DNA from: Solidesulfovibrio carbinolicus
GTDB taxonomy: Bacteria > Desulfobacterota > Desulfovibrionia > Desulfovibrionales > Desulfovibrionaceae
DNA length: 64,000 nucleotides
Assembly: GCF_004135975.1 (NCBI RefSeq)
Contig: NZ_CP026538.1
Coordinates: 62,001 to 126,000 of the forward strand
Reading direction: 5' to 3'
The translations under genes were made by a program, and so were the position numbers. The notes beneath the pieces are model-generated. The model was not told where the DNA came from. It made no database searches and saw only the letters and a list, made by a program, of their open reading frames with translations. Positions 37,607 to 45,719 of the stretch are shown one piece after another. Within the stretch, counting starts at the first letter, position 1. Each line of letters opens with the position of its first letter.

Positions 37607-37670
37607 CAAACCACCTCTAGGTAAAATATTAAAAAGCTTTAGCCGTTTTATATTAACAATATTAGAGCGT

Positions 37671-38125
37671 GTCGTGAACTGCTCAAAATGAGTGGCACGA
37701 TTTTCTGGAGCATGAGGCAGGCAAAAGCGATAAAATGGAGTCCTGCCACTGTCTCGGGGAGGCGTTCGTCATCGCGGCCAAGGTGCCTGAAGCGGGTAAA
37801 ACAAGCGAAATTTCGTTCGGCCACCCATTGGGCAAGAGAACAACGCCTCGCTAAGCCTCCGGAAGCTTGGCAAAGAAAACTCCATTCCGCCATCCGCCGC
37901 CAGGCCAGCAGGCTTTTCTCCAGTGTAGCCCTGATCGACAAAATCGTTTGGCCACACCCGCCCGAACGCTCCCGCCCGTACGATCCAGTGAAGCGGATTA
38001 AGCACCTCGCGCAGCGCATGTCTGCGCTGTCCAGCATCTTCAGGTAGCAAAAGAAGATAAGGGGCGATGAAATACCACACATCGTCACTGACGTCCGTCG
38101 GGTACGGCTTACGGGAGATTATCAC
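37671..38125 (-). pseudogene. Remnant of an IS5-family transposase
   Basis: The minus-strand frame starting at 38125 reads MIISRKPYPTDVSDDVWYF and IVRAGAFGRVWPNDF, the start of IS5-type DDE transposases. It then jumps directly to DFVDQGYTGEKPAGLAADGG, which normally lies near the end, so the middle is deleted. A second frame continues with WVAERNFACFTRFRHLGRDD and ERLPETVAGLHFIAFACLML, the usual C-terminus. The element is thus deleted and frameshifted, and inactive. A possible left terminal repeat is AGAGCGTGTCGTGAACTGCTC read in part at 37671-37690; no mate was found on the right. Confidence 0.85.
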
Positions 38126-38608
38126 CTCTCATTAAAAATACGCCCTTAGAACTCAAATAAAAGATACCATTAAAGACGCCAAAATGCAACAGCTGTTGAA
38201 GCTGTGTCCGAACAAAGACGGACTTATTCGGAATTAATCTACCGTTTGGGTGGCAGGAGGGAGCGTCCAATGGGATTCCCCTGCTGCTATTGGCGGCCAA
38301 TCTCGTCCCAGGAAGGTCGCCCATACGCCGAGTCGATGCGCGCCGTCGGAGAGTTCCAGTAAAGCCGGCGAGCAGACTTCTGTGTGAGATAAGACCAGCT
38401 CTGGTGCGCACCGCCTCAATGGTCTTGAGATCGAGTCCGGCCGTCTCAAGCAGATATTTGTCGAGTTCACCGCGCGAGGTATCTCGGACGGGCCAAGGTC
38501 GAGCGGGAGTTTCTCCTCAACGTCTCAACTCAGACCTGGCGGCCCTTTTTCATCGGACCCCTGTCCACCCCCTGGAGAATCCCCGGCGCATAGGCTACCT
38601 ACACGCCC
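38126..38608. other. Gene-poor region with an unrecognised coding scrap
   Basis: About 480 bases between the IS5 remnant and the potassium transporter. One minus-strand frame (about 38345-38480) reads DTSRGELDKYLLETAGLDL and TIEAVRTRAGLISHRSLLAG with plausible composition. It lacks a start, breaks up on both sides, and matches no family I know. It is likely debris from the same rearrangement that brought the AT-rich island. Confidence 0.4.
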
Positions 38609-39982
38609 ATGTGGCTGAAAAAGATCTTCACCCCGCTGGCCCTGCCCATCCATTTCTTTGCCGCGGCCATTTTCCTCGGGGCCGGGCTGTTGTGCCAGCC
38701 CATAAGCTGCGTCGGGGAGCCGGTCTCCTTTCTCGACGCGCTTTTCACCGCCACCTCCGCCGCCTGCGTCACCGGGCTGACTGTGGTGGACACCGGCACG
38801 GCCTACAGCCGCTTCGGCCAGACCGTCATCCTGGCCCTTATTCAGCTTGGCGGCCTGGGCATCATGACCTTTTCCACGCTCATCTTCTATCTCTGGCGAC
38901 GCCGGGTGTCCCTGGCCGACCACATCGCCGTGGGCCAGAGCCTGCTCCATGACGCCTCCTTTCACCTGGGCCGCTTCCTGGTGCGCATGGCGGCGGTCAC
39001 GGCTTTTATCGAGGCCGTGGGGGCCATTGCCCTCTATGCCTTCGATCCCGCGGGTTTTGGCCCCTTTTCCGCCGTGTTTCATTCCATCTCGGCCTTTTGC
39101 AACGCCGGCTTTGGGCTAAGGCCCGACAATCTCGTGGCTTATGCCGGTAATCCCGGGGTCAACTGCGTCATCATGTGGCTCATCGTCAGCGGCGGCCTGG
39201 GATTTGCCGTGCTCATCGAAGGCTACCGGGTGGTCAAGGACCGGCTCGTCATCCTGGTGACCGCCCCTGGCCGGCGACCCCTGGCCCTGTCCTGGCAGGC
39301 CCGCACCATCTTCGGCGTGTCGGCCTTTCTGATCTTTGCCGGCGCGGCCATGATCGCCTGCGGCGAGTTCCTGGGCGGCCGCTACGGCGAGTTGTCGCTC
39401 CTCGACAAGGCCATGGCCGCGCTGTTCCAGTCCGTCACCTGCCGCACGGCCGGATTTAATACCATCGACATCGGCCGCATGGCCGACGCCTCCCTGGTCA
39501 TCATGATTTTGCTCATGTTCATCGGCGGTTCGCCGGGCTCCTGCGCCGGCGGCATCAAGACCACCACCTTCCGGGTGCTGGTGGCCTTTGGCCGGGCCAA
39601 GATGTTTGGCCGCAAGCAGTCGGTGGTGGGGCGCTACGCCGTGGATGACGGCACCGTGGACCGGGCCGTGACCCTCACCATTTTCGCCCTGGTGCTGGTC
39701 CTGGCCTCGGTGCTGCTCATGTGCTTCACCGAGGGCGCGGTGGCGCCCCATGTGGAAGCTGGCGGCCGGTTTCTGGAAATCCTGTTCGAAGTGGTGTCGG
39801 CCTTCGGCACGGTGGGCCTGACCACGGGCATCACCGCCAGCCTGACGCCGGCCGGCAAGCTGGTCATCATCATGCTCATGTTCGTGGGCCGGCTGGGGCC
39901 GATTCTCTTCCTGTCGGTGCTCCAGGGTTTCGAGGAGCCCCGGCGCTACCGGTGGCCCGAACAGGGCATGATGATCGGATAA
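38609..39982 (+). CDS. ktrB: Potassium uptake membrane subunit (KtrB/TrkH family)
   Basis: A 457-residue channel-like protein. Four pore repeats each give a selectivity-filter loop with a central glycine: TATSAACVTGLTV, SAFCNAGFGL, SVTCRTAGFNTI and SAFGTVGLTTG. About eight transmembrane helices plus pore helices fit the M1-P-M2 fourfold design. With the cytosolic RCK protein encoded 47 bases downstream it should import potassium, driven by the membrane potential and possibly sodium. The start ATG (MWLKKIF) lacks a strong Shine-Dalgarno. The KtrB name is preferred over TrkH for its length and the single-RCK partner. Confidence 0.9.
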   Translation: MWLKKIFTPLALPIHFFAAAIFLGAGLLCQPISCVGEPVSFLDALFTATSAACVTGLTVVDTGTAYSRFGQTVILALIQLGGLGIMTFSTLIFYLWRRRVSLADHIAVGQSLLHDASFHLGRFLVRMAAVTAFIEAVGAIALYAFDPAGFGPFSAVFHSISAFCNAGFGLRPDNLVAYAGNPGVNCVIMWLIVSGGLGFAVLIEGYRVVKDRLVILVTAPGRRPLALSWQARTIFGVSAFLIFAGAAMIACGEFLGGRYGELSLLDKAMAALFQSVTCRTAGFNTIDIGRMADASLVIMILLMFIGGSPGSCAGGIKTTTFRVLVAFGRAKMFGRKQSVVGRYAVDDGTVDRAVTLTIFALVLVLASVLLMCFTEGAVAPHVEAGGRFLEILFEVVSAFGTVGLTTGITASLTPAGKLVIIMLMFVGRLGPILFLSVLQGFEEPRRYRWPEQGMMIG

Positions 39983-40029
39983 CGGTTTTTCCGGCCGGGC
40001 GCGGCGCGCCGGCCGGGTGGAGGGAGCGC

Positions 40030-40683
40030 ATGGCCGAGGAACGGATCTGCATCATCGGACTGGGCAAGTTCGGGTTTCATCTGGGCCGGTGCCTAGTGGA
40101 GCTGGGGCGCGAGGTGCTTGGCGTCGACGGCGACGAGGACAAGGTCAAAAACGCCCAGAACGTCTTTACCCAGGTCTACCAGCTCGACGCCCGGGATAAA
40201 AAAGCCCTGGAGCAGATCCACGTGGACGAGATGTCCCATGTGGTGGTGTCGGTTGGGCATTCCATGGAGGCGAGCATCCTTATTTCGCTCTACCTCAAGG
40301 AACTCGGCGTGCCCCAGGTGTGGGTCAAGGCCATTTCCACGGACCACGAAAAGCTGCTGCACAAAATCGGCGTGGACAACGTGTTTATTCCCGAGCGCTT
40401 TGCCGCCAAGAACATGGCCCATCAGCTCGCCAGCCCCGGGCTTATCGAGTATCTGCCCATGGACAAGGACGTGGCGCTCAAGGAGATCGGCATCGACGAC
40501 TGGGCCGGCCGGACCCTGCGCCAGCTTGATCTCACCAACAAGCATCAGGTCCAGGTCATCGCCCGCAAACGGGTCGGCGAGGACCATTATTCGTTTATCC
40601 CCCGGGCCGACGAGGAACTGCGCCAGGGCGACAAGCTCGTCATCGTTGGCCGCGAGGACCGCCTGACCCGGCTGCGTCCCTGA
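40030..40683 (+). CDS. ktrA: Potassium uptake regulatory subunit (KtrA, RCK protein)
   Basis: A 217-residue peripheral protein. The N-terminal RCK_N Rossmann domain opens ICIIGLGKFGFHLGRCLVELG (GxGxxG) with an acidic strand end (EVLGVDGDEDKV) that binds NAD(H) or ATP/ADP. The C-terminal RCK_C domain (about 135-215) includes LRQGDKLVIVGRED. It forms an octameric gating ring under KtrB. The gene follows ktrB on the same strand with GGAGGGAG just before the ATG. Confidence 0.92.
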   Translation: MAEERICIIGLGKFGFHLGRCLVELGREVLGVDGDEDKVKNAQNVFTQVYQLDARDKKALEQIHVDEMSHVVVSVGHSMEASILISLYLKELGVPQVWVKAISTDHEKLLHKIGVDNVFIPERFAAKNMAHQLASPGLIEYLPMDKDVALKEIGIDDWAGRTLRQLDLTNKHQVQVIARKRVGEDHYSFIPRADEELRQGDKLVIVGREDRLTRLRP

Positions 40684-40840
40684 AGGCCGGCCGGAGCGCC
40701 GGCTTGCCAAAGGTCGCGGCATTGTTTAAAGGCCGCCTCCCCCCGCAATAAACGCCGCCCCTGGCGGCACGGCATATCGCGGCGCGACGTTGGTCCATTC
40801 ACGGACCGGCGGCACACCGCGCCGGCATCCTGGAGGTCCC

Positions 40841-42037
40841 ATGCGTTTTGTCGACGAAGCCTGGATTGTGGTCCGCTCGGGCAAGGGCGGTCGCGGCGCG
40901 GTGTCGTTTCGCCGCGAGAAGTTCATTCCCCGGGGCGGCCCGGACGGCGGCGACGGCGGCGAGGGCGGCGACGTGGTGTTTCGGGCCAACCCGGACTTGC
41001 TGACCCTGTACGACCTGCGCCTGAGGCGCATTTACGAGGCCAAAAACGGCCAGGGCGGCATGGGCCGGCAGAAATGCGGCAAGGCCGCCGAGGACCTCTA
41101 TATCGACGTGCCCGTGGGCACCCAGCTCTTCGAGCTGCCGCCCCTGCCCGCGCCGGATTCCTTTGACGATGAACCCGAGGAGCCGGTCCAGACCTGGGTT
41201 CCCGAACAGGCCATGGACATCGCCGTGGACGACGACGAGGACGAGGCCCCGGCCATTGAGTCGGAAGCCCCGGATGACGAGCCCAAATTCCTGGTGGACA
41301 TGACCGAGCCCGGCCAGACTTTCATCGCCTGCCGGGGCGGACGCGGCGGCAAGGGCAACCTGCATTTCGCCTCCTCCACCATGCGCACGCCCCGGTTCGC
41401 CCAGCCCGGCGAACCCGGCGAGGAGCGGCGCATCAAGCTGGTGCTCAAGGTCCTGGCCGACGTCGGCATCATCGGCCTGCCCAACGCCGGCAAGTCCACC
41501 TTCATCGCCGCCGTGTCCCGGGCGCGGCCGAAGATCGCGCCCTATCCCTTCACCACGCTGACCCCCAACCTCGGGGTCATCGAGCACGACGACGCCTGCC
41601 GCCGGCTGGTTTTGGCCGACATTCCGGGACTTATCGAAGGCGCGCACCTGGGGCAGGGCCTGGGGCACCGGTTTTTGCGCCATGTCGAGCGCACCCGGGT
41701 GCTGTTGCACGTCGTTTCCGCCGAGGACGCCTCGGCCGAGGGCGTGTTCGAGGCGTTTGGCGTGGTGGACGAGGAGCTGCGCAAGTTCGACCCGGCCCTG
41801 GCCGAGCGGCCGCAGATCCGGGTGGTCAACAAGATCGATCTGCTCACCCCCGAGGAATTGGCCGAGCGTCAGGCAGCGGCCAAGGCGGCCGGCGAGAAGC
41901 TCTTTTTCATGTCGGCCCTGACCGGGGAAGGCGTGGAGGCGGTGGTCGAGGCGCTGTGGGAGGCCGCCGCCCCGGAAACGCCGGAAGCCGAGGAAGACGT
42001 CTGGCCCGACGCCTCGGGCGGCCCCGAAGAGATCTAG
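40841..42037 (+). CDS. obg: Obg family GTPase with acidic insertion
   Basis: A 398-residue ribosome-associated GTPase. The Gly-rich Obg domain begins MRFVDEAWIVVRSGKGGRGAV style and contains GGPDGGDGGEGGDV. The G domain has Walker A GLPNAGKST at 212-220, DIPGLIEGAHLGQGLG and NKIDLL. Between about residues 98 and 150 an extra stretch rich in Asp and Glu (such as DDDEDEAPAIESEAPDDEP) is inserted into the Obg domain, where other members have about ten residues. The usual upstream genes rplU and rpmA are missing. GGAGG precedes the ATG. The TAG stop lies in the CTAG that borders the IS1595 element. Confidence 0.93.
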   Translation: MRFVDEAWIVVRSGKGGRGAVSFRREKFIPRGGPDGGDGGEGGDVVFRANPDLLTLYDLRLRRIYEAKNGQGGMGRQKCGKAAEDLYIDVPVGTQLFELPPLPAPDSFDDEPEEPVQTWVPEQAMDIAVDDDEDEAPAIESEAPDDEPKFLVDMTEPGQTFIACRGGRGGKGNLHFASSTMRTPRFAQPGEPGEERRIKLVLKVLADVGIIGLPNAGKSTFIAAVSRARPKIAPYPFTTLTPNLGVIEHDDACRRLVLADIPGLIEGAHLGQGLGHRFLRHVERTRVLLHVVSAEDASAEGVFEAFGVVDEELRKFDPALAERPQIRVVNKIDLLTPEELAERQAAAKAAGEKLFFMSALTGEGVEAVVEALWEAAAPETPEAEEDVWPDASGGPEEI

Positions 42038-42110
42038 TGTCGCGTCCGCGAAAAGCGCATATGGTGTTTTGTCGTCAACGAGATAAAACCATTTATTTTT
42101 CTTAACGTGG

Positions 42111-43043
42111 CTATCCCCTCAACTCAGCATAGGTTATGGGGCCTGACCGTGAGCAGGCCAGCAGCAGGCGATCAAAAGCTTGGCCTGGCCAGAAACGACG
42201 ATTGAAACGATAGCAGAATTCGTCAAGATAACGTTGAAGATGTTTCTTCTGAACCCCGTGATATGTGCCCAGTATGAAAGCTTTTGCGTTGGATACTAGA
42301 ATGTTGACCCACTTCAAAACGTCATACCGAGGAGCGCCGTGCTTGGGGTAGACGATCTGCTTGTCATGGGTCAGTCCGATGTCCTTGACGACGTTGTAGG
42401 CTGGAAACCCATCGGAGCGAACCGTTTGACCAGGAGCAACATGCACCCCCAGGACAGACTTGATTGAGTCGCTTTCGACGTCTTCGACAACTTCCATTTT
42501 TGCGAAGGTGATGGCTTCGTCTTTCACGGCGGCCATGACGATTACGGGAACCTTGTCAGTACCTCGCCCGCGCTTGTCGCCACCTTTGCTAACTCCGCCT
42601 TTGAAAAAGGCATCATCGACCTGGATGAGTCCAGCCAATTGGTAACCGGCGTCGCGGGTTTCCATCGCTTTGCGAATCTTATGCAGCATGGTCCATGCAC
42701 ACTTGAGGCCGATATCGATCTTTCGCGACAGGGCCAGAGCCGAGAGGCCGCGTTTATCAGTGCTGACGAGGAAAATTGCCCAGAACCATTTGACCAGCGG
42801 TGTCCTGGTCCGGTGCATAATTGTTCCAGCAGTGAGCGACGTTTGATGCCTACACTCAACACATTGAAACAGCGTGCGATTTTCTATGCGATACGACTCT
42901 TGACAGCCACACTTTGGGCATCGAAAGCCTTCCGGCCAACGCAAGGTGAAGAGTCGCTCCCGGCAAGCCTCTTCCGTGGAGAACTGTTTCTGGAAAGAAA
43001 TGAGGTCCATCTGGCTGTAGGGCTTGGGCATAAAAACCTCCAC
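42111..43043 (-). CDS. IS1595-family transposase (ISXO2-like)
   Basis: A 310-residue transposase. The N-terminus has a zinc ribbon (CPKCGCQ then CVECRHQ), and the core holds the ISXO2-like DDE region. Its Asp residues lie in LIQVDDAFFKGG and in RSDGFPAYN. KHGAPRYDVLKWVNILVSNAKAFILGTYHGV carries the conserved N/H and G of the family, and FCYRFNRRFW closes the core. It is full length with no frameshift, so the element may still be mobile. The promoter side (43044-43141) contains a perfect AT-rich palindrome. Confidence 0.93.
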   Translation of the reverse strand: MEVFMPKPYSQMDLISFQKQFSTEEACRERLFTLRWPEGFRCPKCGCQESYRIENRTLFQCVECRHQTSLTAGTIMHRTRTPLVKWFWAIFLVSTDKRGLSALALSRKIDIGLKCAWTMLHKIRKAMETRDAGYQLAGLIQVDDAFFKGGVSKGGDKRGRGTDKVPVIVMAAVKDEAITFAKMEVVEDVESDSIKSVLGVHVAPGQTVRSDGFPAYNVVKDIGLTHDKQIVYPKHGAPRYDVLKWVNILVSNAKAFILGTYHGVQKKHLQRYLDEFCYRFNRRFWPGQAFDRLLLACSRSGPITYAELRG

Positions 43044-43105
43044 AATCAGCTGATTTCACACTAATTATGTCATAATTGCTGAGTGAAGGCAATAGCCACG
43101 TTTCT

Positions 43106-43131
43106 TAAAAAATACTATTGTATTTTTTAAG
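43106..43131. promoter_or_regulatory. Perfect AT-rich palindrome inside the IS1595 end
   Basis: TTAAAAAATAC and GTATTTTTTAA are exact complements around TATT, upstream of the transposase gene. Nearly the same pattern is found upstream of hydE at 49990-50009. Confidence 0.6.
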
Positions 43132-43163
43132 GGGCGCGACACTAGCCGTCTCCGATAAAGGCC

Positions 43164-43198
43164 AAGGCCCCGGCGTCGCATAGCGACGCCGGGGCCTT
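43164..43198. terminator. Terminator between obg and the rlmI-like gene
   Basis: AAGGCCCCGGCGTCGC and GCGACGCCGGGGCCTT pair exactly around ATA, with A on one side and T on the other. It served obg before the IS insertion and serves the convergent methyltransferase gene. Confidence 0.85.
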
Positions 43199-43204
43199 CC
43201 CATT

Positions 43205-43250
43205 TCGGGGGGTCTGGGGGCCTCGGCCCCCAGCCGCCGGAGGCCTCTTC
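43205..43250 (-). repeat. GC hairpin repeat (copy 6)
   Basis: Minus-strand reading GCCTCCGGCGGCTGGGGGCC then GAGGCCCCCAGACCCCCC, 20 bases past the end of the rlmI-like gene and in its orientation. Confidence 0.7.
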
Positions 43251-43269
43251 GCTCCTCTTCCCCCTCCTC

Positions 43270-44463
43270 CTACGGCCGCACCAGCCGCAGCAAAAACGAC
43301 TTCAAGTACTCTGTCTCGGCCATGGCCGGGTGGCCGGGGTGGTCCGGTCCTTGGCGGCCCTGGTCGAGGATCTGGGCCCGCAAGTTGCGGCCGGCGGCGG
43401 CGCGCAGGGCGGCCCGGCGCAGTTCGTAGGCGTCCACGTGCTGGGAGCAGGAGCAGGTCATGAGCAGGCCGCCGTCGGCCACCACGTCCATGGCCAGCCG
43501 GTTGAAGCGTTCGTAGGCCTTGAGTCCCGCTTCCAGGTCTTTTTTGCGTTTGACCAGGGCCGGCGGGTCCAGGCTGACGACGTCGAAGGTCCGGCCTTCG
43601 GCGTCGGCGGCTTCGAGATAATCGGCCGCGTCGGCCCGCACCACCGTCACCCGGTCGGCCACGCCGTTTCGGGCGGCGTTCTCGGCGGCCATGGAACAAG
43701 CCGTTTCCGACGAATCCAGGCAGACCACCTTGGCCGCGCCGGCCAGGGCGGCCCGCACGCCAAAGGCTCCGGCGTAGGCGAAAAGGTCGAGCACCGTGCG
43801 CCCGGCAACCAGCCGGCACAGTTTGGAGCGGTTCTCGCGCATGTCGTAGAACCAGCCGGTCTTCTGGCCGCCCAGGGCCGGCACGGCGAAGCGCGCCCCG
43901 TCCTCCTCGACGTCGAGGTGCTCGGGAGCCTCGCCGTGGGCGACTTCCACGGTCCGGGGCAGGCCTTCGAGATCGCGCGAGGCGCTGTCGTTGCGCCAGA
44001 TGACGGTCCGGGGCGAGAGTTCGGCCAGCAGCGCCTCCAGGATCAGGGCTTTGCGCGCGTCCATGCCGGCGGTGTTGCACTGGCCGACAACCACGTCGCC
44101 GAAGCGGTCCAGGACCAGCCCGGGCAGATGGTCGCCTTCGGAGAAAAGCAGCCGGTAATGGGGCGTGGGGTAGAGCCGCTGGCGCAGGGCCAGGGCTTCG
44201 CGCAGCCGGGCGCGGAAAAAGTCGGCGTCAAGGACGGCTTCCGGGTCGCGGTCGACGAGCCGGGCGCAGATGAGCGAGCCGGGGTTGACCGTGGCCACAC
44301 CCAGGGGCCGGCCGCGCGAGGCCGTCACGACGGCTTCCTCGCCCGGGGCGAAGGCGGTCAGCGGGGTTTTTTTCGTATCCACCTCGTTGCTGAACACCCA
44401 CAGGTGTCCGGCCCGCAGGCGGCGTTCCTCGTTGTTGCGCAGGGTAAGGGGCTTGCGTTGCAT
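43270..44463 (-). CDS. rlmI: Class I SAM-dependent rRNA methyltransferase (RlmI-like)
   Basis: A 397-residue protein. The N-terminal PUA domain (LTLRNNEERRLRAGHLWVFSNEVD) binds RNA. A linker domain leads to the methyltransferase, whose SAM motif is VLDLFAYAGAFGVRAAL. Catalytic loop VSLDPPALVKRKKD and the motif with the nucleophile CSCSQHV follow. This matches RlmI, which makes m5C1962 in 23S rRNA. The order and length are those of RlmI. It stands alone on the minus strand, divergent from the lipoprotein-kinase pair and 143 bases away. Confidence 0.9.
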   Translation of the reverse strand: MQRKPLTLRNNEERRLRAGHLWVFSNEVDTKKTPLTAFAPGEEAVVTASRGRPLGVATVNPGSLICARLVDRDPEAVLDADFFRARLREALALRQRLYPTPHYRLLFSEGDHLPGLVLDRFGDVVVGQCNTAGMDARKALILEALLAELSPRTVIWRNDSASRDLEGLPRTVEVAHGEAPEHLDVEEDGARFAVPALGGQKTGWFYDMRENRSKLCRLVAGRTVLDLFAYAGAFGVRAALAGAAKVVCLDSSETACSMAAENAARNGVADRVTVVRADAADYLEAADAEGRTFDVVSLDPPALVKRKKDLEAGLKAYERFNRLAMDVVADGGLLMTCSCSQHVDAYELRRAALRAAAGRNLRAQILDQGRQGPDHPGHPAMAETEYLKSFLLRLVRP

Positions 44464-44606
44464 GTCGCCAAAGTACGGAAGGGCGGCGGCCGTGGCAAGG
44501 CGTGTCGATGGCGTGGCACAAGGCCATTGCGGCAGCGGACCGGGTGTCGTAAAGATAATGCTCCTTTTTGCTTTGCCGGCCCTTGGCGGTCGGAGCGGGG
44601 TAGTCG

Positions 44607-45716
44607 ATGCGTCTTGTCGCCTGTTTGACCTTATGCTGCGCCCTGCTGGCCTGGGGCTGCGGCCGGGACGAACCCATCCTCATCGGCTACAGCGGACCCC
44701 TCACCGGCGGCCGGGCCGATCTCGGGGTGCAGGGCCGCAACGGCGCGACCCTGGCCGTGGAGGACGTAAACGCCCGGGGCGGCGTCGCCGGCCGGCCGCT
44801 TGCGCTTGTGGCCTGCGACGACGGGGCCACGCCGGAAAGCGCCGTGGAAGCCGATGCCCAGCTCATCAAGGCCGGGGTTGCGGCCATCGTGGGCCACATG
44901 ACCAGCGCCCAGACCCTGGCCGCCTTGCCCCAGGCCGCCGCCGCCGGCGTGGTCATGCTCTCGCCGACCACGACCGCTCCCGAACTTTCGGGAAAAACAG
45001 ATCTGTTTTTCCGCGTGCTGCCCGACAATCTGGCCACAGCCCAGACGTTGGCCCGCTACGCCGCGCGGCATGGGCGCGGACCGGCATGCCTCCTTGGCGA
45101 TACGGACAACCTCCCGTACGTCCAAAGCTTCCTGGACGCCTTCGACCAGGCCTACGCCGAGGCCGGCGGGCAGGTGGCCTGCCGCCGGATGTATTCCTCC
45201 CGAGAGGGCATCGACTGGGCGGCCCTGCTGGACGCCGCGACGCAAAACGGCGTCGGGGCCGTGGTGGCCGCCGCCTCGGCCAAGGATGTGGCCGCCCTGG
45301 CCAGGGCCATGGACGCGGCCGGCGCGCGGCTGCCCATCCTGTGCCCCGCCTGGCCCTACACCCGGGAGATATTGACCATGGGCGGGCGTAGCGTGGACGG
45401 CATTGTGTTCGCGGCCAGCTACACCGAGGACAACCCTCGGCCGCGGTTCCAGGACTTCATGCGCCGCTACCAGGAACGCTTCGGCTGGCCGGCCAACTTC
45501 GCCGCCGTGTCCGCCTACGAGGCCGTGGAGGTTCTTGCCGCCGCCCTGGGCCGCACTGGCGGCCGCACGGCGGGCTTGCCCGAGGCTTTGCTGGCCTTGG
45601 GCCAGCAGGAAGGCCTCATGGGGCCCTTCGCCTTTGACGCCTACGGCGACGTGCACCGCCAGACCTTTCTGGTCACCATCCGAGACGGGCGGTTTTCGGC
45701 CCTTGAGGGAGACTGA
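44607..45716 (+). CDS. Periplasmic-binding lipoprotein, branched-chain amino acid type
   Basis: A 369-residue Type I periplasmic-binding protein. The N-terminus has a signal peptide with a lipobox-like LLAWG-Cys18. The fold markers are ILIGYSGPLTGG, GVAGRPLALVACDDG and TTTAPELSGKTDLFFRVLPDN, as in LivJ and AmiC-type proteins. No permease or ATPase is encoded nearby. Instead, a membrane sensor kinase follows after only three bases. This suggests that the protein presents a small ligand to the kinase's periplasmic Cache domain instead of importing it. The ligand is unknown. Confidence 0.85.
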   Translation: MRLVACLTLCCALLAWGCGRDEPILIGYSGPLTGGRADLGVQGRNGATLAVEDVNARGGVAGRPLALVACDDGATPESAVEADAQLIKAGVAAIVGHMTSAQTLAALPQAAAAGVVMLSPTTTAPELSGKTDLFFRVLPDNLATAQTLARYAARHGRGPACLLGDTDNLPYVQSFLDAFDQAYAEAGGQVACRRMYSSREGIDWAALLDAATQNGVGAVVAAASAKDVAALARAMDAAGARLPILCPAWPYTREILTMGGRSVDGIVFAASYTEDNPRPRFQDFMRRYQERFGWPANFAAVSAYEAVEVLAAALGRTGGRTAGLPEALLALGQQEGLMGPFAFDAYGDVHRQTFLVTIRDGRFSALEGD

Positions 45717-45719
45717 ACC

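Larger units (their letters stand above)
42038..43141 (-). mobile_element. IS1595-family insertion sequence
   Basis: A 1104-bp element with terminal inverted repeats TGTCGCGTCC (left) and TGTCGCGCCCC (right, read inward). It carries one intact transposase on the minus strand. Both ends are bordered by CTAG, which is either a four-base target duplication or part of the ends. IS1595 elements usually duplicate eight bases, and no eight-base repeat is seen. Removing the element and one CTAG rejoins the obg stop codon with its terminator. Confidence 0.85.
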
